From positions 1,784,534 to 1,848,533 of the forward strand of contig BQUP01000002.1 in assembly GCA_022835595.1 (NCBI GenBank): a DNA stretch of 64,000 bases. The letters are read 5' to 3'. The notes under the pieces are model-generated. The model made no database searches, had not been told where the DNA came from, and saw only the letters and a list, made by a program, of their open reading frames with translations. Position 1 is the stretch's first letter. Every line of letters starts with the position of its first letter. Below are positions 9,963-19,743 of the stretch, piece after piece. This DNA comes from Cystobasidium ongulense. Taxonomy: Eukaryota; Basidiomycota; Cystobasidiomycetes; Cystobasidiales; Cystobasidiaceae. The translations under genes were made by a program, and so were the position numbers.

Positions 9963-11672
9963 ATGATGCTATCATACAACAATCTCCCCGACCAGATATG
10001 CAGGACCGTCATCAGAAGTATGGGGAGATCATCGCTGCAGCAAGCATCTCTCCTATCGAAGCGATGGCACAGACTTGTGCAGCCAGAACTATTCTACAAA
10101 ATAGACCTCACAAAGCGTAACACTGTCCAAGCACGCCTCTACAACGACTTTCAGGGTGCGGCCGGCAAGTCCCCACAAGGCTTTCCCAGCGGTCAACGTG
10201 TTCATACTCTGACCTGTAGCTTCGAAGCGTACATGTTAGATGAAGAAGAAATATCCCGCAACGCATCTGCGGTGTGTAACTTAGTCCAAGTGCTTGGCAG
10301 TATCTCGGTACTCGAACTCAAGCTGGTCCTTCTGGGCTACCGGAATCAGACTTTCAAGGATGTTCTGCTACCCGCCATCGAGTCATTCTTCGCCTATGCG
10401 CGAGACAAGGTGACCACTATCAAACTGGTTGTACGCGACGGCGATGGTTTGAATGGTTTCGCAGAAGGGGATTCTGCCGAGGGACTCGCTGGACAAGTTT
10501 CAGCGGTCTTGGCGCTCTTTCCAAATACCATGCTCTCCTCCCTCAAACTGGTGTATATGTCTTTCGCATCGCTACCCTCGGCACTCATAGAATTTTTGAT
10601 GTCTCCTGTATCAAAGTCGTTATCCTTGACCTCCTGCGACAACGCTTTCAATCAGCTTACAAATGTTCGCAACTTGCAGAACTATACTCTGAGGTTCAAA
10701 TCTGACAATCGCAAGTATTGTGGACTCATAGCCGGTCTCAACGTCTGCAGGAATAGCGCAGCCACCTTAAATTCGCTTACCCTCGAGGATGTCGGTGGAG
10801 CATGGGGCAGATCAGAGCCATGGAGACGGTCATCCGCTTTAGCACTGCCTCGATTATCTCGCTTGCGTTTGGAAGAAACCGAAGACCCTACGCATGAGGA
10901 GTCCCTTTTCAATAGGGTCTTCTCGTCCATCGATGCTCCCATGCTCACAAGTCTTGACATTGAGACCCAACAAATCTTCTGCGGTGCAAAAGCTATTCTC
11001 GGGAGACTGGACAGTCTTACCAACATACGCAACCTGAAAATTAGGCAAGAACACAACGATCACCTTAATCTGCCAAAATTCCAGGTATCCCCTTATCAGA
11101 TGCTCGAGAAAGTATGTCTTGAGAGACACATCAGTCTGGAGTGCACAGTCTCAGCCAGTCCTGAAACTCCTGATGAGATGACCTGCGAATTTGATTGCTT
11201 AGCAGTTTTTGCTCGCACCATTACCAAGTTGAACTTGACCTGCCAAGGTCGTCCACTGGTACAGATCGACCGACAGCGTCCATTGTATTTTCCGAAACTT
11301 CTGCATCTATCCGTGCATCCTATAGATATATTAGTCATGGATAGCTCTTCATCCTATGAGGAGCACTGGAAGCTCGCGGAGGTAGACATCCTGAGACCGC
11401 TGCTCGGTAGATTGGTCTGTCCGAACCTCAAGACCCTGGAGTGCAAGCCCTACTTGGTCAAAGAGAACGCTGTTGGAGTCTATGACGACCTCGAACGGGT
11501 TCTCCAGGAAGGGATGTATCCATCTCTTGAAAGCCTTGAAGGTCGATTGTACGCCGTACCTGGAATGCCCGCAGGGGTTGCTCAGGCTCTTCATCAGAGA
11601 TTAAGGGTTGCTTGTCAATCTGCAGGAGTTGATTACTCCAGAATAGATTTTATAGTACCTGACGAAGAATGA
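9963..11672 (+). CDS. F-box protein, tandem copy 2
   Basis: This is an intronless gene for a 569-residue protein of the same family as its two neighbours. The F-box region reads NLPDQICRTVIRSMGRSS then QASLLSKRWHRLVQPELFYK. The C-terminal block CPNLKTLECKPYLVKEN and LQEGMYPSLESLEGRL recurs, with changes, in all three copies. The likely role is substrate adaptor of an SCF ubiquitin ligase, inferred only from the F-box. It ends shortly after the shared SAGVDYSRIDF block and lacks the acidic tail of copy 1. The start ATG at 9963 directly precedes the F-box. Upstream in-frame sequence begins at non-ATG codons. Confidence 0.8.
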   Translation: MMLSYNNLPDQICRTVIRSMGRSSLQQASLLSKRWHRLVQPELFYKIDLTKRNTVQARLYNDFQGAAGKSPQGFPSGQRVHTLTCSFEAYMLDEEEISRNASAVCNLVQVLGSISVLELKLVLLGYRNQTFKDVLLPAIESFFAYARDKVTTIKLVVRDGDGLNGFAEGDSAEGLAGQVSAVLALFPNTMLSSLKLVYMSFASLPSALIEFLMSPVSKSLSLTSCDNAFNQLTNVRNLQNYTLRFKSDNRKYCGLIAGLNVCRNSAATLNSLTLEDVGGAWGRSEPWRRSSALALPRLSRLRLEETEDPTHEESLFNRVFSSIDAPMLTSLDIETQQIFCGAKAILGRLDSLTNIRNLKIRQEHNDHLNLPKFQVSPYQMLEKVCLERHISLECTVSASPETPDEMTCEFDCLAVFARTITKLNLTCQGRPLVQIDRQRPLYFPKLLHLSVHPIDILVMDSSSSYEEHWKLAEVDILRPLLGRLVCPNLKTLECKPYLVKENAVGVYDDLERVLQEGMYPSLESLEGRLYAVPGMPAGVAQALHQRLRVACQSAGVDYSRIDFIVPDEE

Positions 11673-12399
11673 ATGTGAGGATGTGCACGATGTGCAAGGC
11701 TTGCTGACTCTGGACGGAAGGTCGGTGAAGTCCGCTCCTATGGTATAAGGTTATGTAACACCGACCCTATGTCAATGTCCGTGACCTTTGTTTATTGGCA
11801 TGTCCTATCGAAGCCGAAAAAAAGGAATGCTGCGCGTGGATTGCCTTAACGTGTATTGTAGAATTGCGACTCTGAATAAATGACATCTTGCTAGAATCGC
11901 GTTAGGGCTGTCGGCATTGCGAGACCTATTCGATTGGCTAGTTTACTTGCTTTCCAAGCTGTAAACGTACACGCCCGCGCTCGCGTCTGCAGCGCAACTG
12001 TACATGCAAGTATGACAGGTCTACGCCTCCGCCATCAAGCTTACTAAGCCGCAACCTTCGTTGCAGCTTGATCATGTCAGCGCACAAGTACGAGCTCTCG
12101 ACTCTTGGCCAACTCGACGTTCCTCAAGAATATCAATCAATCTGCATATAGCGAATTTGTCTACAACGAGGCATGATGACAAACTATCGACGCGATTACC
12201 CATGGCCCAAGTCCCGCTGGACTGACCCGACTGACCCTCCCTACCGTTATCCAGATCATGTTGACATGCCCAACTCGTCTCAGTCCTCTTGTTCTTCTAC
12301 CCAAGTGTGTTCTAGAAGGTCACTCAACCAGATCCTAAACCTCGAGCAGCTAACCACGAATCTCATCCTGGTCCAAACGCCCAGACAAGGCCTCAAACG
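11673..12399. other. spacer upstream of F-box gene 3
   Basis: This 727-nt spacer holds the 3' flank of copy 2 and the upstream region of copy 3. The part from about 12216 to 12310 resembles the upstream region of copy 2 (GACTGACC repeats and a CTTGTTCTTCTACCCAAGTG pyrimidine-rich tract). I see no gene of its own. Confidence 0.45.
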
Positions 12400-14097
12400 A
12401 TGGCACGACCGTGTGTAAATGTCCCAAATGAGATCTGGAGCAACATCATTAGAATGCTCGATGGATCATGGCTACAGCAAGCATCTCTCGTGTCAAGAAG
12501 ATTCCGCAGACTTGTGCAGCCAGAACTATTTCGGAAGATCGACCTGACCCCACTGACGGCTGCCGAAGTTGAGCTTCTCTGCGATGACTTATTTCATTCG
12601 GGAGATGGCAATCGCAACACAGGCGGCTTTCTTACAGGTCATTGTGTTTACAAGCTGACCAACAGTTTCCGCGAAACGAGTCTAGATGTGAAACACAAGC
12701 AGACCGCAGCGTGTAACATACTTCAAGGACTCGGCCGTATCTCGGTGCTTGAACTCGAAGTGACACTGTCGTCGCGAAAAGATGCGGATTTCGAGCAGCT
12801 TTTTCTTCCAGCCATGGAAACTTTCTTCCGCTATGTACGAGAGAAGGTATCCGTCATACGATTGAGTATCTACGCCCAGCCTGCGGGATTTGGTTGGATG
12901 ACCAGTAAACTATCCGCCTTCTTGTCCCTCCTTCCGTGCAACGCCGTAGTCTCTCTCGGGCTGCACAACGTAGACTTGGTATCGCTTCCTTACACGTTCA
13001 CTCAAGCTTTGTCATCCTCTTCGTTGAAGAACCTCTCTGTTAATTTCTGCGACGAACTTCTCAAGCATCTACCAACGATTGCCAACCTAGAAAGTTTCTC
13101 TCTGAGCTCGATTTCCCGCAACGACAATCCAGGCGCACTTGAAGCCGCCTTCAGAATTTGCAAGAATAGCGCAGCGACTCTGAGCTCGCTCACTTTTGCA
13201 ATGCGTCTTACTGGAGGCGCAGCACTGCCTCAGGTACCCTCTTTGGCGCTGAGGCTGCCGCATTTGTCTCGCTTGCGTCTAGTATTCAGCCACAATGAAG
13301 TCATGATGGGTTCAGACTCCCCCTTTATCAAAATTTTTTCACACATTTCTGTTCCTATGCTCAGAACTCTTGAGGTGGTGATGGACAACTTTTTTGGGAG
13401 TGTAGAAATCCTTCTCGGCATGCTGAAGAGCCTTCTAAATCTGCGCAACCTGAAATTATTTTGGACCTTTAAGAGACCCTTCTTCGAAACTGCAACGAGC
13501 GTTCAGCAATGTTGTTTCCAGATGCTCGAGGAAGAGTGTCTTCAAAGAGACATCACCCTGCAGAACCAAATCTTCATCCTGTGTGCTACATCCGACGAGC
13601 TCACCCACGACTTCGAACGGCTGGAGATTCTTGCTAGTACCATTGTCAGGTTAACTCTGGATTGCCGAGGGTCTTCAATGACACATATCAATAGCCAGAA
13701 TCCAATACTCTTTCCTCGGCTCCTTCATCTCGGACTGGTAACGGACATAGAGATATCAACCGAAGGCTGGAACCTCGCGACAACAGACATCTTGAGACCG
13801 TTACTCAGCAAATTGATCTGTCCAAATCTTAGGACGCTGGAAGTCTATCCTTATAGCGGGGAGAATATGGTTGCTGGCATCTATGACGAGCTCGAACAGA
13901 TCCTTCAAGAAGGAATGTATCCCATTCTTGAGCGCATCGTTGGTCGATTGCGAGCGGGCGGACTGACGGCAGGCGATGTCCAGGCTCTTCAACAAAGACT
14001 TATAAGTGCCTGTCAATCAAGAGGAGTCGACTATTCGAAACTGTGCTCCTTACTTCCCAGGGGCGCGCGACAGACCAGGAGGCGTCTGGGGGCCTAG
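12400..14097 (+). CDS. F-box protein, tandem copy 3
   Basis: This is an intronless gene for a 565-residue protein. The F-box reads VPNEIWSNIIRMLDGSW then QASLVSRRFRRLVQPELFRK, closest to copy 2 in the QAS-L-S-R pattern. Shared downstream blocks include CPNLRTLEVYPY and LQEGMYPILERIVGRL, then CQSRGVDYSKL. It ends in a basic tail (RGARQTRRRLGA) not present in the other copies. As with its sisters, the F-box points to an SCF ubiquitin ligase adaptor. The substrate is unknown. Confidence 0.8.
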   Translation: MARPCVNVPNEIWSNIIRMLDGSWLQQASLVSRRFRRLVQPELFRKIDLTPLTAAEVELLCDDLFHSGDGNRNTGGFLTGHCVYKLTNSFRETSLDVKHKQTAACNILQGLGRISVLELEVTLSSRKDADFEQLFLPAMETFFRYVREKVSVIRLSIYAQPAGFGWMTSKLSAFLSLLPCNAVVSLGLHNVDLVSLPYTFTQALSSSSLKNLSVNFCDELLKHLPTIANLESFSLSSISRNDNPGALEAAFRICKNSAATLSSLTFAMRLTGGAALPQVPSLALRLPHLSRLRLVFSHNEVMMGSDSPFIKIFSHISVPMLRTLEVVMDNFFGSVEILLGMLKSLLNLRNLKLFWTFKRPFFETATSVQQCCFQMLEEECLQRDITLQNQIFILCATSDELTHDFERLEILASTIVRLTLDCRGSSMTHINSQNPILFPRLLHLGLVTDIEISTEGWNLATTDILRPLLSKLICPNLRTLEVYPYSGENMVAGIYDELEQILQEGMYPILERIVGRLRAGGLTAGDVQALQQRLISACQSRGVDYSKLCSLLPRGARQTRRRLGA

Positions 14098-14394
14098 CAT
14101 TGCTAACTATCGACTGTAAGATAAAGAGTCAAACTCGCGCATTAGTAATCGCTTCCCACGAGATGAGCTTGACTGACGAAGACAGTCACTTCATTTGAAA
14201 ACGTCCAAGCAGAAGAACAGGGAGCCGATTTGTTATTTATTACTGTTGCGAGGCTCTTAGTTTATATGTGAACAACAATGTTACCATAGAGGGAATAGTG
14301 TCGTATCACCGCAGGTGTGCTACACGCTTCCGATGCAAAATAGGTTGCATGAGAAAATGATAAGCAAGTTCAGGTCTTCATGATGAATACCTTC

Positions 14395-17300
14395 TCAGGC
14401 GCCAGTACTTTTGCGCGCCAGCGAAGGCTTTGAAGCTGCCAAAGCGGCGTATGAAGGCCCGGACCGTGCCTTGGCTTGCTTCTTTGAAGGAGCGTCGGTA
14501 GCGATTGATACCTTGCCGGAAGGCGACTGCGAAGTCAACGAGAACGGCACTATCGGAGAGGATGCGGGTGTTCTGCGTGGAACAGAAACCACTGATGAAT
14601 CGTTCGTAGGAGCAGAAGATCCGACTGATTCGGTTGTAGAATCCTTCTCAATATGCGTCAAATCGACCTGCGAAGTTGCAGATGACGAAGCGACACTTGA
14701 TGGTTTGAAGTCCTTGCTACTCTCCTTGAGCAATGCAGCCATCGCCTTTTCACGCTCATCCTCGTTCTTGCTTACTGGTATTTTGCCAAAGAAAGTCACA
14801 TCTCCCAGTCCTAGTCCAACTTCATCGCCAGCCGATCTTCGACGATTGCTCTGCAACGAAGGTCTTCGACTCGATGCTTCAGGCCCAGGCATGTTCTTCG
14901 CAGCGGGCGAGGCAGGTATATCAGCCAATTGAGGTCTGAAGCGCTGTGCGACTCGCATGCTAGCTGCAAAGGAAGCCAGGTGCTGAGGGGGAAGGCGGAC
15001 TGGTGGAGGTAGTTCCACCTCTTCGGGAATGATGGATTCTTCAAACGACGGCGTTCCTGTAAAGGAGAGCGGAGATCCATCCGAGCTCGAAGTAGCGTCA
15101 AAAAGACCTAATCCAGCCATATCGGTAGGCTCTGACGAGTAGAAGGCAGCATCGAAATTGCCGAAGCGTATGGAGCTAGGTGATGGTACACTGCCATCAT
15201 CAACGGCAGGGTCTCGTTCTTCCAATCTCTCATCTTCTGCGTTGATCGAAGGTGAAGCTGACATACTTGCCGATGTGCTTGTAGTACTAAGTGCACTTCC
15301 GGCCGTCAATGCAGCCAAGTCTGTTGCTCGAGTGGAATAATCGATTGGCGCGCTTTCTGCAAACGGTAATTTGCCCTTTGGTAACCCAGTAGGATACGTC
15401 TGCATTGGTAAAGAGGCACCAACTGCTAGCTGCATGCTGTTCTGACTGTACTGACCGGGACTTTTGTGGTAGTTCTGATCATTTCGTGAAGCATCCGATG
15501 AGGATCGACAATAGGGCGAGGAAGACGAAAGAGGCCATTGAGTCGGATTAATGCTAGCTTGTCTTTCTGCACCTTGACCTGCACCATACTGATTCATCGA
15601 CCCAGCAGGAGCAGTTGCAATAGAGACGGTAGAGAGGGTAGGCGAAGCTACACCCAACGGTCCGGCCTGATACATGGCATGGCTTGCAAAGGCTGGAAGC
15701 TGCCCGGTATGCATAGCCGGACTTGTAGGGGCAGTCGTTGTCCCTACATCCGGAGGAGCCTGTCCGATTCCAGCTTCAGACACTGAGGAGGCGCCTCTAA
15801 AGTTCTGTCTAGTCTCATCACTAGCGGCCGATCCATCCCAAGAACTTCTCCTTTCAAGCATTGGAGGCCTAGAAAGATGCATCGATGTATCGTTTGCTGA
15901 TCTTGAAAAGGTCTGATTCGAAGAGGAAGAAGGGTGTAGAAGTCCCATAGAGGCAGAAAAAATTGCATTGTTCTGGAAGGCCTGTTGAGCTTGTAGCGGG
16001 CTCAGCATCTGCTGCTGCTGACTGAAGACATTCTGCTGCTGGTGTGTTAGGGTGCCCTGCTGTTGCCTCATCTGCTTATAGGCGTGTTCGTGAAACCGTC
16101 GCGATGTAGCTCGGGTCGGATTCCGCAAATTTGTTGCAGCCAGAAGTGCCGGCAGACTGGCCAGCAGCTGCTGCTGCTGAGCTTGTTGTTGCTGTAAGTT
16201 CGCTTGAGAAAGCGCTTGTGAAGCTTGTTGATATCTCGCTAGAGCTTCTGCATTGATAGCAGTAAGGCCTGTTCCTTGGCCTGTGCCATTCATCTCATCT
16301 ATCAGAGAAGGAGCACCTTGAAGCTGATGAGGAAACATAGGCAGATTTCCTCCCTGTGCATGAGGAACACCGTTCGCCAACGCCCAAGTCCGGAAGTCCT
16401 GATGCGTCGCAAGGACTGAAGGCTGTAATCGAGGAGACGGTGCTGAGCGTCGTCTGTTCGACGTATTCGGTGGGGGTGCATGAACGAGATAATCTTCTCT
16501 CTCTTCCAGCAGTTCGGCTATGACAGCATTGACATCTGATCTTGTACCGCGTAGAATACCTGTCGCCCGAGCGATCTCGCCTCGTATCTGTCAGCGGCAA
16601 GTGGTCAGACGTGGCTTAGTTCTGAAAGAAGAAACAAGAGGTTGTATACGCACTGTGAAAAGCCCATCGACAGTAACTGTCCTCGCGACATTGTAATCCG
16701 TTTGAAATGGATCCTGCATGTGCAAAGGAGATCAGCTGCAATACTGCTTGAATCTGCGTCAGATAAACTGACCTCTATACAAAGCCTGTTCAGATCTCGG
16801 GGTATATTCCTGTTTTGACCGGGTGTGGCTGTTATGTTGTCTTTCCCAGAGGTATCTATGGCACTATCCAGTGTTTGATCGTTCATCCAACCTTTTGCAC
16901 CTTTATTCAAAATACCACCTTCCGAACGTATACTAACCACATCAAAAGTATATCTAAATTCCTTATGATAGTAATGAAAGAATGCGATTAACAATTCTCC
17001 TACATTATCCCTATTAGTAGACTGCCAATAGCGCGGTAGCAATTCTAGATCATCAAAGAAATAGATATCTCGCCCTTCGTATTCTGTTGCGTTCAGCGGA
17101 GTAACTCCGTGCGGTCTTAAACGTTGTAAATTACTGAAGCCATTGATAACAAAATCGTCAGTAAGCTGCAGATTGTCCAAAGTAAGCGTAGACACTCACG
17201 GTAAGACAGGCGGCTTTCTGACATTGATCAAGAAATGGATTACGAGAAGGACGTAGCCATATGATGATAGCGTGCCAAGGTAAGAATTGTTAATTTTTCT

Positions 17301-18993
17301 CCGTTTGGTCCAAACTTTCACTGCATATTCACAACGCAAAACCGTCATAGTATCCAGTCAATAACAGTAACGCAGAAGAGAAGAGATGAAACTACTCACA
17401 GAACAGGACGATAGTTCTCAAGCGTGGATCAGCCATCGCATACGTCAGTAGCAATCTTGTATTCTCCAAAGCCAGACGATTTTCGAATCCGATATCGCAC
17501 GAAAGACCATATTCAGGCATTGGAGGCGGTATTGAAGGAGGCAATTGCGAAGTTGAAGCAGTTGGTGACGCCGCCGACGTCGAGGGAGATATCGTATCTT
17601 TCAGGCCTTCCATCGTCCCATCTTTTGAGGACGATGAAGGTCTACTCGCACTGGAAGAGGACGCTGGCGCAGAAGCAGACGAGATCTTCCTCATACTTGG
17701 CTCAATCTCAGCACTCTGTGATGATTGAGCTCGTTGAGCAGCCAAGTCTGCCTCTTGTTTCCGTAAATGATAGATTGGTGAAGGAGATAATTTGATAATA
17801 GGTATTCTCGCTCTAGATAGCATCTTGACAGCGAAGACAGGAGCTTCTACTTCAATCATCCTCCCTAGTTGCTCGACTAGTTCCGAGGGTGGTTTGCGTG
17901 GTTTACCTGGTGGAGAGATGTAGCACAGATCCATATCTGAAGAGCACAGCCGAACGATAATGTAGCGGCGTCAGCAATGTCTCTCGCCGTAATAGCACTG
18001 AAGTAGACACTTCAAACTCAAATTCAGCGAATATATCAGAAACTTACCGCTATTCCTCAAGGCGAGACCATTAGCTTGACTGCCGAAGGGCAAGAGTTTG
18101 GCACCCGGAGTAATTCTATCAGCAAGATATTCCAAATATTTCCTAGCGTTTTCTTTGGTCTTGTATTCTTCCGCTGATGGCAGTATCGAAGGGATGAAAG
18201 TATGCTGCAACACGTTTGAGAGTTCTCTTGTGAATGTTTCACTCGGTCTCGGTAAGCGAGATGAAGATGGGTTGTAATGTGAATGCGAGTGCTGAGGGGC
18301 AGCTGCGTGTGTATTTGTTGATGAAGACGCACTCGAGGGGCCGTTGGTATAATGTGGCGAAGTGGAAGTCGAGGTTGATGATGATGAAGGTTGAGCGCTG
18401 TGATGCTGCGAAGCATACTGCTGCTTAGGTGGATTTGGATGATAATGATACGACGACTGCATGCTAGCAATTGTCGGGTTGTTTGTACTCGACAGCACTC
18501 CATTGTTTGAGGACGACGAGGTGCTGCCATTGTTGCCATACTGACTTCTCGAGGTCATGGAGGGAGGGACGGCGAGCGACGAGGTGGATTGGACGGGCGA
18601 GCGAGGATAGTTGGCATACTGGGGGTCAGTGTGGGTGCTGTTGCTGTTCTTGTTGCTGTTATGCTGCTGCTGCTGTCTGAATCTCGGCGGTGGTTGCTGT
18701 TGCTCTACATTGTGTTGCTGGTGGTGATGATGAACAGCGAGGGCGGGAGATGTGCCCTTCATGGGCGACACAGGTGTGTTGATACTGCCATTACTCCTGC
18801 TGCTGCTGCTCGCCCGAGTATATCCAGAAGTCAACGTCGAGGCTGCTCCTTGCAGCAACGGCGAGGTGTGCGCTGCAGGCGAGGTAGGCGAGCGCGGTGT
18901 CGACGCAGCGGCAGAATTGGGATGGCCGTTCACACGAGGCGACAGAGTAGAAGCAGGCGTGGCGCTTGACTTGCCTTTGAGCGTTGTAGCCAT
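14395..18993 (-). CDS. Cid1-family terminal nucleotidyltransferase (non-canonical poly(A)/poly(U) polymerase), long form
   Basis: The protein adds nucleotides to RNA 3' ends. Exons in order are 18993-18048, 17936-17400, 17320-17200, 17133-16773, 16713-16654 and 16587-14395, giving 1405 residues. A low-complexity Ser/His/Gln region (about 1-230) precedes the polymerase core. The helical turn and first two catalytic carboxylates are in LLPFGSQANGLALRNSDMDL (near 300-320), and the third Asp is in YGLSCDIGFEN. Between ARIPIIKLS and that third Asp lies an unusual Ser/Pro-rich insert of about 90 residues. The palm continues with LKVWTKRRKINNSYLGTLSS. The PAP-associated domain has VGELLIAFFHYY and ends CIEDPFQTDYNVARTV and IRGEIARATG. 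A Gln/Ser-rich C-terminal tail of roughly 700 residues follows. It shares intron positions with the paralogue downstream of PAN3. The substrate nucleotide is not settled by sequence. Confidence 0.9.
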
Positions 18994-19743
18994 TGTCGCT
19001 ATCGTCGTACTTTGCTTGTTGGTGGTGTGCGCGGTGGGTGGAATTTACGCGCGCGACTCGACTGGCTAGCGAGACAAGCAGGTGTTCCAGGCGTGCACGG
19101 GTAGACCACTGATGGCACTGAGTGAAGAGAGAGCACTCGCGGAGGTCTTGCCTTGCTGCTATGTCCTCATCGACCACCACTGCCTGCTGCACTGCTCTGC
19201 TGCTCTGCACTGCGCTGTGGAAGCGTGAACAGCGAGAGCCACACAGCCGCTGTGTAGTGTACTTGTTGAGTGATAGATGGATGGAGATGGTGTATGCTCG
19301 CTGTCGTTACTGCTTGAGCAGAGTTGAATCAGATCCAAGCAGCTCTTTTCGAGGATCCTCGAGCTGCTTGCTCGAGTATTCTGGTGGCAAACTACTACGG
19401 CGATGATCTTCCAATCTGTCAGAGTGGACTGGAATGGCTTCAGTTGGTGCTAGTACAGCTCCACACACCCTACATAGCTTACTTGCGTGTGATTGGGTCG
19501 ATAAACCCTCTATTTCAACAACAGGACAAGTGGCAAATGCAACTCATTGTTGACACTGATTGACAATAATGGCTACAATGAGAGCTTCTATTCCAGAACA
19601 GCTTATTGATGCTACACTGTGTCCACTGAGCGCATATGCCAGTATCCTATTGTACAATAACACTCTAATCACACCTCATGACCAATACCTATCCACAAAT
19701 CTAGGATGCGGGCCCAAGTATGGCACAAACAGCGTCAGATAGC
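18994..19743. other. intergenic between the two nucleotidyltransferase genes
   Basis: This 750-nt stretch should hold the promoter of the long nucleotidyltransferase gene and the 3' flank of the short one. The part next to 18993 is GC-rich and repetitive in Ala/Val-type triplets, which produces spurious plus-strand frames. I see no supported gene. Confidence 0.4.

Noticed and set aside
14411-14932. Plus-strand ORF of 173 codons
   Set aside because: It is antisense to the low-complexity tail of the long nucleotidyltransferase, where Ser/Ala-rich codons leave the reverse frames open.
18589-19069. Plus-strand ORFs rich in Leu, Val and Ala
   Set aside because: They are complements of Ser/Gln triplet runs at the start of the long nucleotidyltransferase gene and have no independent support.
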